DNA of 64,000 nucleotides from Nonomuraea helvata (GTDB lineage: Bacteria > Actinomycetota > Actinomycetes > Streptosporangiales > Streptosporangiaceae). The position numbers and the translations under genes were made by a program. This document shows, in pieces, positions 58,091 to 64,000 of the stretch; position 1 is the stretch's first letter; each line of letters opens with the position of its first letter. Where the stretch lies: the NCBI RefSeq assembly GCF_039535785.1, contig NZ_BAAAXV010000001.1, positions 2,294,001-2,358,000 of the forward strand. Direction: 5' to 3'. The notes below the pieces were generated by a model. The model saw only the letters and a program-made list of their open reading frames with translations, did not search any database and was not told where the DNA came from.

Positions 58091-59496
58091 GGACTTGCCT
58101 TGATGCGCGCGATCAGGTCGACGCCCTCGGCGTCGACCACGACTGCGCGCACGATCTGCCCCCTGACCAGGCCGATGCCCTGCACCGTCACGGAGCCGTC
58201 GACCTCGGGGCCCTGGTGCGCACCCCTGCCTTCGTAGCCGCCGTCGCCCAGGTCGTCGTCGATCAGCACGTCGACCTCGGTGCCGATGCGCTCCTCCGCG
58301 CGCTGGGCGGTCAGCTCCTCGGCCAGCTCGGTGAGCACGCGCACGCGCTCGTCGATGACCTCCTGGTCCAGCTTGCCCGGCAGGCCGGCCGCCTCCGTGC
58401 CGTCCTCGTCGGAATAGCCGAACACGCCGATCACGTCGAGCCTCGCCGCCTCCAGGAAGCCGACCAGCTCGCCGAACTCCTCCTCGGTCTCTCCGGGGAA
58501 GCCCACGATGAAGTTGGAGCGCACGCCGGCCTCTGGGGCGCGCTCGCGGACGGCCTGGAGCAGCCCCAGGAAGCGCTCCGGGTCGCCGAAGCGGCGCATC
58601 CGGCGCAGGACGCCACCGCTGGCGTGCTGGAAGGACAGGTCGAAGTAGGGGGCGACGCCGTCGGTGCCGGCGAGCACGTCGATCAGCCCGGGGCGCAGCT
58701 CGGCGGGCTGCAGGTAGCTGACCCGCACCCGGTCGATGCCCTCGACCGCGGCGAGCTGGGGCAGCAGCTTCTCCAGCGCCCGCAGGTCGCCCAGGTCCTT
58801 GCCGTAGGAGGTGGAGTTCTCGCTGACCAGGACGAGCTCGCGCACGCCCCTGTGGGCCAGCCAGTCGGCCTCCGCCAGCAGCTCGTCGGGCCGGCGCGAG
58901 ACGTACGAGCCGCGGAAGGCCGGGATGGCGCAGAACGTGCAGCGCCTGTCGCAGCCGGAGGCCAGCTTGAGCGAGGCCACCGGGCTCTCGTCGAGCCGCT
59001 TGCGCAGCACGCGCGGGCCGCTCGCGGGCGCCAGGCCCTCGGGCAGGTCGCCGTGGCCTGGGATGTTGGCCTTGGGCGCGCTGGCACGGTCCACCGGCGA
59101 GATGGGCAGCAAGGTACGGCGGTCGCGTGGCGTGTGCGGCGTGAGCGACCGCCCGGCGAGCACGTCGTCGAGGCGCTCGCCGATCTCGGCGTAGTCGTCG
59201 AAGGAGATGACCGCGCCGGCCTCGGGCAGCGCGTCGGCCAGCTCCTTGCCGTAGCGCTCGGCCATGCAGCCCGCGGCCACGACCTTCGCGCCCGAGTCGG
59301 CGGCGGCCAGCAGCGTGTCGATGGAGTCTTTCTTGGCCGAGTCGATGAAGCCACACGTGTTGACGACGACGACGTCTGGGTCGTCGTCGCCCAGCTGCCA
59401 ACCGGCAGCCTCAAGTCGCGCGGCCAGCTCCTCGGAGTCGACCTCGTTACGGGCGCAGCCCAGGGTGATCAGCGATGCGGTTCGGCGGGATGACAT
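58087..59496 (-). CDS. rimO: Ribosomal protein S12 methylthiotransferase
   Basis: A radical-SAM enzyme that thiomethylates Asp of ribosomal protein S12. 469 residues from ATG 59496 (GTG 59505 also in frame). N-terminal cluster cysteines are Cys14 (LGCARN), Cys48 (NTCGF) and one in [10 protein letters not shown]. The radical-SAM motif is [11 protein letters not shown], with a C-terminal TRAM domain. It is distinguished from MiaB by [11 protein letters not shown] and FCAIP. It leads the rimO-pgsA-cinA group. Confidence 0.95.
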   Translation of the reverse strand: MSSRRTASLITLGCARNEVDSEELAARLEAAGWQLGDDDPDVVVVNTCGFIDSAKKDSIDTLLAAADSGAKVVAAGCMAERYGKELADALPEAGAVISFDDYAEIGERLDDVLAGRSLTPHTPRDRRTLLPISPVDRASAPKANIPGHGDLPEGLAPASGPRVLRKRLDESPVASLKLASGCDRRCTFCAIPAFRGSYVSRRPDELLAEADWLAHRGVRELVLVSENSTSYGKDLGDLRALEKLLPQLAAVEGIDRVRVSYLQPAELRPGLIDVLAGTDGVAPYFDLSFQHASGGVLRRMRRFGDPERFLGLLQAVRERAPEAGVRSNFIVGFPGETEEEFGELVGFLEAARLDVIGVFGYSDEDGTEAAGLPGKLDQEVIDERVRVLTELAEELTAQRAEERIGTEVDVLIDDDLGDGGYEGRGAHQGPEVDGSVTVQGIGLVRGQIVRAVVVDAEGVDLIARIKASP

Positions 59497-59556
59497 GGTG
59501 AACACTACGGTATCGGGAGTTGGCCACCACCCGATGCACGGGCTCCCGCCATACGC

Positions 59557-60345
59557 CTACCGGGAGGGTGGCTTGGCCGCCCCGAACGAGCGCCGCACGA
59601 TCTCTCCCTTGCCCCCGAGCCGTCCCACCTTCTTGCCGTTGACCTGCAGGGACACCGCCGACGCGTCGGCCAGGAGCAGGTTCACCCGATCTTCGGCCTG
59701 CCACGTGGAGGTCTCTCCCTCCTTCATCGTCCCGGCGAACAGCTTGCGCCCCTTGGCGTCATGAGCCTGGACGTACGAGGTCCGCTTCGCCTTGATCGTG
59801 ATCGTGACGATGCCCTTCCTCGCCCTCTCCGACGCGGGCTTGGGCCTCTCGACGACCGGCATGTTCGGCGGGACGCTGGGGCGGGCCGAGGCCGCCTGCA
59901 CGTCGGCCGTACGCACCTGGTCGCTCGCGCCGCCCAGCACCCGCATCAGGCCGAAGACGACCACGATCGCCAGCGCCACCCCGAGCGCCATCGACCAGTT
60001 GGGCCCCCGCCGCTCCGGCACGTGGATCTTGCGGTCGGCCTGGAACACGGCCGAGGCCGCCACCGGCCTGGGCGCCCCGCCGTGCTGCTGGTCGTACAGG
60101 TGGACGGTGGCCTCTGGGTCGAGCCCGACGGCCTTGGCCACGGCCTTGACGTGCCCCCTGGTGTAGAAGTCTCCACCGCACTGGCTGTCGTCATCCTGCT
60201 CCAGGCCATGGATGATCGCTTCACGAATCCTGGTGGCCGCGCTGACCTGCTCGACCGTCAGCCCCGCCGACCGCCTCGCCGCCGCCAGCATGGCTCCGAT
60301 GCTCTGCTCCTGCACAGCGAACGCCTCCCCCACGGCACCCACCAC
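59557..60345 (-). CDS. RodZ-like helix-turn-helix membrane protein
   Basis: 262 residues. An N-terminal HTH_25-type domain (about 16-85: IGAMLAAARRSAGLTVEQVSAATRIREAIIHGLEQDD) is followed by a linker and one membrane helix (about 119-137, ALGVALAIVVVFGLMRVLGG). The C-terminal DUF4115-type extracellular domain has GRKLFAGTMKEGETSTW and VNGKKVGRLG. This matches RodZ, which links the cell-shape machinery to the membrane. It is placed between ftsK and rimO as in other actinomycetes. Confidence 0.88.
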   Translation of the reverse strand: MVGAVGEAFAVQEQSIGAMLAAARRSAGLTVEQVSAATRIREAIIHGLEQDDDSQCGGDFYTRGHVKAVAKAVGLDPEATVHLYDQQHGGAPRPVAASAVFQADRKIHVPERRGPNWSMALGVALAIVVVFGLMRVLGGASDQVRTADVQAASARPSVPPNMPVVERPKPASERARKGIVTITIKAKRTSYVQAHDAKGRKLFAGTMKEGETSTWQAEDRVNLLLADASAVSLQVNGKKVGRLGGKGEIVRRSFGAAKPPSR

Positions 60346-60399
60346 ATTTCGTAGTGGCTTACATTCAACCAGTTACTACCCCGCAGGGATGCATTGGGG

Positions 60400-62901
60400 T
60401 CATTCGCCACGCAGATCGGCCAGCAAACCAGGCAGATCGTCCGGTTTGACCATGACCTCCCGAGCCTTGGAGCCCTCGCTCGGACCGACCACGTTCCGGC
60501 TCTCCAGCAGGTCCATCAGCCGCCCCGCCTTCGCGAACCCGACCCGCAGCTTGCGCTGGAGCATCGAGGTCGAGCCGAACTGGGTGGTCACGATCAGCTC
60601 GGCGGCCTGGATCAGCAGGTCGAGGTCGTCGCCGATGTCCTCGTCGATCTCCCGCTTGACCGGCGCGGCGGCGACGTCCTCCCGGTACTCGACCTGCATC
60701 TGCGTCTTGCAGTGGCCGACGATCTCGGCGATCTCCTTCTCGGAGACGAACGCGTTCTGGATGCGGATGGGCTTGCTCGCGCCCATCGGCAGGAACAGCG
60801 CGTCGCCCTGCCCGACCAGCTTGTCGGCGCCCGGCTGGTCGAGGATGACCCGCGAGTCGGTGAGGCTCGACACGGCGAACGCGAGCCTGGACGGCACGTT
60901 CGCCTTGATCAGGCCGGTCACGACGTCGACCGACGGCCGCTGGGTGGCGATCACGAGGTGGATGCCCGCCGCGCGGGCGAGCTGCGTGATGCGCACGATC
61001 GAGTCCTCGACGTCGCGCGGGGCCACCATCATCAGGTCGGCCAGCTCGTCCACGATCACCAGCAGATACGGGTACGGCTGGTAGACCCGCTCGCTGCCGG
61101 GCGGCGGCTGCAGCTTGCCCGCCCGCACGGCCTTGTTGAACTCGTCGACGTGCCGGAACCCCGACGCGGCCAGGTCGTCGTAGCGCCGGTCCATCTCGCC
61201 CACGACCCATTCGAGGGCCTCGGCGGCCTTCTTCGGGTTGGTGATGATCGGCGTGATCAGGTGGGGGATGCCCTCGTACACGCTGAGCTCGACCCGCTTG
61301 GGGTCCACCAGCACCATCCGCACCTCGTCGGGCGTGGCCCGCATCAGGATGCTGGTGATCAGCCCGTTCACGCAGACCGACTTACCGGCGCCGGTGGCGC
61401 CGGCGATGAGCAGGTGGGGCATCTTGGCGAGGTTCGCGACGATGGTGCGGCCCTCGACGTCCTTGCCCAGGCCGACGATCATGGGGTGATGGTCGGCCTG
61501 CGCCACCTGGGAGCGCAGCACGTCGCCCAGGGACACCAGGTCCTTGTCGGCGTTCGGGATCTCCACCCCGATCGCCGACTTGCCAGGAATTGGCGACAAA
61601 ATCCGGACATCGGCGGACTTGACGGCGTACGCGATGTTCTTGGTGAGCGCCGTGACCTTCTCCACCTTGACCGCGGGCCCCAGCTCGATCTCGTAGCGGG
61701 TCACGGTCGGCCCCCGGGTGAACCCGATCACCTGCGCGTCGATGGTGAACTGCTCGAGCACGCTGGTCAGCGCGTTCACCACGGTGGTGTTGGCCTTGGT
61801 CTGCGGCTTGGGCGCCGTGCCCTGCTTGAGGAATTGCAGGTCAGGCAGGCTGTAAGGCCCCGCCTGCGGCGACAGCACGAGCTGCTCCACCTTGCGCGGC
61901 GCGGGCGTCGGCAGCGGCGGCTCCGGCCTCCTGTCGGCCTCGGCGGCGGGCGTCTCCTCCTCATCCGTCAGCCCCGGCACGATCTCGGGCGAGTGGTCGG
62001 GCCGCTTGTCGGCGTTCTCCGCCAGGACCGGGGTGTCGTACGGCTTGACCGTGTCCGCCCGCTCTTCGGGAGCCTTCTTGGCGGCCCTGGCCCGCTTCTT
62101 GCCCGGCTCCCGGGGGGCGGGCTCGGCATGCCGCTCGAACAGCATGTGCCTGAGCTCGGCGAGCCGCTCCGGGATCCGGTGCACGGGGGTGGCGGTGATC
62201 ACCAGCACGCCGAACCCGGACAGGAGCAGCAGCAGCGGGATCGTGATCCACGGCGGCAGGATGCTCATCGGCGGCGCCGACACGATGAAGCCGATCATGC
62301 CGCCGGCCGCCGATATCTTGTCCATGCCCTGGCCCTCGCCGGCCGGGTAGGGGGTGCCGTTGGCGACGTGGATGACGCCCAGCACGCCGACCAGCAGCGC
62401 GGCCCATCCGATCACCATGCGGCCGGTGTCGGCGTTCTGGTCGGGGTGTCGCAGGTAGCGCCAGGCCAGCAGGCCGAGCAGCAGCGGCAGCGCCCAGGCC
62501 AGCGAGCCGAACACGCCGTGCACGGTCGCGTTCACCACGCTGGAGACGGCCCCGTCGGCGTTGCGCCACGTCATGGCCGCCAGCACGATCGCGCCCGCGA
62601 GCACGGTCAGGCCTACACCGTCGCGCCGGTGCACGGGATCCAGCTCGCGGGCGTTCTTGCCCAGCGCGCGAGCCGTGCTGCCGATGCCGTTGGCAAGCAG
62701 CATCCACAGACCGACGATCAGCTTGCCGATCATTGTGAAGACCCAGCTGATCGGGTCCTGGTGAGTCATCGAAGGCTTGCGGCCGGAGGCCGCCCTTGAG
62801 CGCCCCGCCGACGAGGTCCCGCGCTTCGCGGGCGTCGAGCGGGACGAGGTCGACCGCTTCGCCGGCCCCTTCGATGCGCTTTTCGGCGTACGGGTGGCCA
62901 T
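60400..62901 (-). CDS. ftsK: DNA translocase FtsK
   Basis: 833 residues from ATG 62901. A basic, Ser/Lys-rich N-terminus is followed by about four to five membrane segments (about 45-270) and an acidic/Pro-rich linker. The motor domain has Walker A AGATGAGKSVCVNGL, Walker B YLLVIVDELADLMM and IHLVIATQRPSVDVVTG. The C-terminal gamma winged helix (TTQFGSTSMLQRKLRVGFAKAGRLMDLLE) reads oriented DNA sequences. It moves chromosomal DNA at septa. The open frame runs 30 codons further upstream, without support. Confidence 0.96.
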   Translation of the reverse strand: MATRTPKSASKGPAKRSTSSRSTPAKRGTSSAGRSRAASGRKPSMTHQDPISWVFTMIGKLIVGLWMLLANGIGSTARALGKNARELDPVHRRDGVGLTVLAGAIVLAAMTWRNADGAVSSVVNATVHGVFGSLAWALPLLLGLLAWRYLRHPDQNADTGRMVIGWAALLVGVLGVIHVANGTPYPAGEGQGMDKISAAGGMIGFIVSAPPMSILPPWITIPLLLLLSGFGVLVITATPVHRIPERLAELRHMLFERHAEPAPREPGKKRARAAKKAPEERADTVKPYDTPVLAENADKRPDHSPEIVPGLTDEEETPAAEADRRPEPPLPTPAPRKVEQLVLSPQAGPYSLPDLQFLKQGTAPKPQTKANTTVVNALTSVLEQFTIDAQVIGFTRGPTVTRYEIELGPAVKVEKVTALTKNIAYAVKSADVRILSPIPGKSAIGVEIPNADKDLVSLGDVLRSQVAQADHHPMIVGLGKDVEGRTIVANLAKMPHLLIAGATGAGKSVCVNGLITSILMRATPDEVRMVLVDPKRVELSVYEGIPHLITPIITNPKKAAEALEWVVGEMDRRYDDLAASGFRHVDEFNKAVRAGKLQPPPGSERVYQPYPYLLVIVDELADLMMVAPRDVEDSIVRITQLARAAGIHLVIATQRPSVDVVTGLIKANVPSRLAFAVSSLTDSRVILDQPGADKLVGQGDALFLPMGASKPIRIQNAFVSEKEIAEIVGHCKTQMQVEYREDVAAAPVKREIDEDIGDDLDLLIQAAELIVTTQFGSTSMLQRKLRVGFAKAGRLMDLLESRNVVGPSEGSKAREVMVKPDDLPGLLADLRGE

Positions 62902-63050
62902 GATGCCAAAGGTACGTCGGAGACACCGCGGAACGCGCGTAGGCACGCCGTACGGGGGCTCCAGCTCCACAACGGGAGGTATCGACGGCAAGGGTCTGCC
63001 ACTCTGAGAGTGACCGAACTAACACATCGAGTGATGTACTAGGACGCAGA

Positions 63051-64000
63051 GTGGACACGACCAGGGTGTCGAGCACCGCTTTCGACGGGACCCCCCCATG
63101 CCCCGGCACATGCGCGCAGGTTCGTCCGCCAGGTGCTCGGCGAATGGCAGCTGACCCATCTGGCCGAAGACGCCGTCCTCCTGACCAGCGAACTCGTCAC
63201 GAACGCCGTCGTGCACGCGGGCACCGGCATCGAGCTGACCTGCCGCCTGGACGTGGACGCCGACCCAGCGAAGCTGGAGATCGAGGTCGACGACCACCAC
63301 CCGACGCGGAAGATCCTGGAGGCCGAGCCCGCTCCCGACTCGACACGCACCTCCGGGCGCGGCTTAGCGCTCGCGGGCATGCTGGCCGACGCCTGGGGCG
63401 TCACCTACACCAGGACCGCCAAGCGCGTCTGGGTGCGCATGGAGCTCGCCGACGGCTACGACGCGCACGAGGCCACGCCGGCGCCGCCCCGTACCGCTCC
63501 CGTCGAGACGCTGCACGTCGGCGTCGTCGTCGCCGACCGCGACGGGCTGGTGCAGTCGTGGAATCCGGAGGCGGAGGAACTGCTCGGCTGGCGGGCCGAC
63601 CAGGCGATCGGCCGGCCGCTGGAGAAGCTGGTGGACTGGCGGGGCCACGGGCCGTACGCGCTGTCGCTGGCCGACACGCTCGACCTGGGCCGCTGGCGCG
63701 GCGAGGCACGCATGCGGCACAGTGACGGCAGCCTGCTCCCCGTCTACGTCTCCCACCTGCGTACGAAGGGGCAGCGATGCTCGATCTGGATGGTGGTGGC
63801 GCGTGAGCACGGCTATCTGCTGACGCCGCCGCTGCGCCGGGAGGCCGGTCGGCGCATCATGGACCTGCTCGACCAGGACATGCCGTTCGCGGAGCTGCTC
63901 GACACGATCGCCCAGATCGTGCAGATGTCCAGCGGCGGCGACGCCGCGTACGTGCTGCTGGCCGCGGACGGCGGCAACCGGTTCGGCGTGGCGGCAGGGG
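63051..64000 (+). CDS. HATPase-PAS signalling protein, apparent frameshift, 3' end outside window
   Basis: GTG 63051 has AGGACG upstream and gives MDTTRVSSTAFDGTPP. The conserved continuation (ARRFVRQVLGEWQLTHLAEDAVLLTSELVTNAVVHAG) is in the +1 frame, joined at a run of seven C (63091-63097). After it come an anti-sigma-type HATPase domain (N-box ELVTNAVVHA, G-box SGRGLALAG), a PAS domain (GVVVADRDGLVQSWNPEAEELLGW) and a GAF-like start (LLDTIAQIVQMSSGGDAAYVLL). Such proteins usually end in a SpoIIE-type PP2C phosphatase. The frame break may be a sequencing error, a true mutation or a slippage switch. There is no other in-frame start before the N-box helix. Confidence 0.75.
63091..63097 (+). 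other. C7 homopolymer at the apparent frameshift
   Basis: Seven consecutive C residues sit exactly where the start frame and the conserved domain frame diverge. Six would restore a single continuous frame. Confidence 0.6.

Noticed and set aside
60394..62799. Plus-strand frame of about 801 codons opposite ftsK
   Set aside because: Pure antisense of ftsK with His/Gln/Arg-rich composition.

Overview
The window is strongly G+C-rich chromosomal DNA from an actinomycete. Two syntenic housekeeping blocks support this. One runs recA-recX-rny-gluABCD-miaB, then ogt-miaA-dapF. The other is ftsK-rodZ-rimO-pgsA-cinA-clgR. Frequent GTG starts, ATGA stop/start overlaps, probably leaderless promoters and an actinobacterial-type LexA box upstream of recA agree with it. 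A Streptosporangiales-like genome (Nonomuraea type) is my best guess. That is inference from gene order and protein style, not a database result.

Layout. 1-4.6 kb: the end of a GNAT acetyltransferase, an SDR oxidoreductase, a repeat- and hairpin-rich spacer, a TPR-like protein and an SCO6745-family protein. 4.6-8.5 kb: dapF, miaA and ogt on the minus strand, an RNase Z-like hydrolase whose start codon overlaps the ogt start, and a PEP mutase/isocitrate lyase-family protein. 8.6-9.9 kb: two divergent single-pass low-complexity proteins. 10-15.8 kb: miaB, the gluABCD glutamate-type ABC importer and an orphan second solute-binding protein. 15.9-23.6 kb: an S9 peptidase and a five-gene oligopeptide-type ABC importer. 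23.7-30.2 kb: rny, then an ABC exporter and TetR regulator separated by an IS605-type tnpB element. 30.4-34.5 kb: recX, recA and small conserved genes. 34.6-42.3 kb: lhr and a TetR-ABC exporter operon. 42.5-46.8 kb: gamma-glutamyltransferase, a broken TSUP permease carrying a ~383-bp insertion, a GCS2-type ligase and a VanX-type dipeptidase. 46.8-55 kb: a sugar (probably aminosugar) uptake and GH3 locus with two paralogous ROK regulators, plus a rhomboid protease. 55-64 kb: an Rrf2 regulator, nei, clgR, cinA, pgsA, rimO, rodZ-like and ftsK, then the start of a HATPase/PAS signalling protein that looks frameshifted at a C7 tract.

Most unusual points. (1) A stand-alone TnpB element sits inside what looks like an ancestral tetR-ABC operon. 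Its right-end hairpin supplies the tetR stop codon, and the tnpB frame runs on through the antisense strand of tetR. (2) A TSUP gene is interrupted by a ~383-bp sequence with strong, mutually exclusive stem-loops and no target duplication. (3) The two ROK regulators share a nearly identical 23-bp upstream motif. (4) RecX carries about 315 residues of low-complexity N-terminal extension. No rRNA, tRNA or CRISPR array was recognised.
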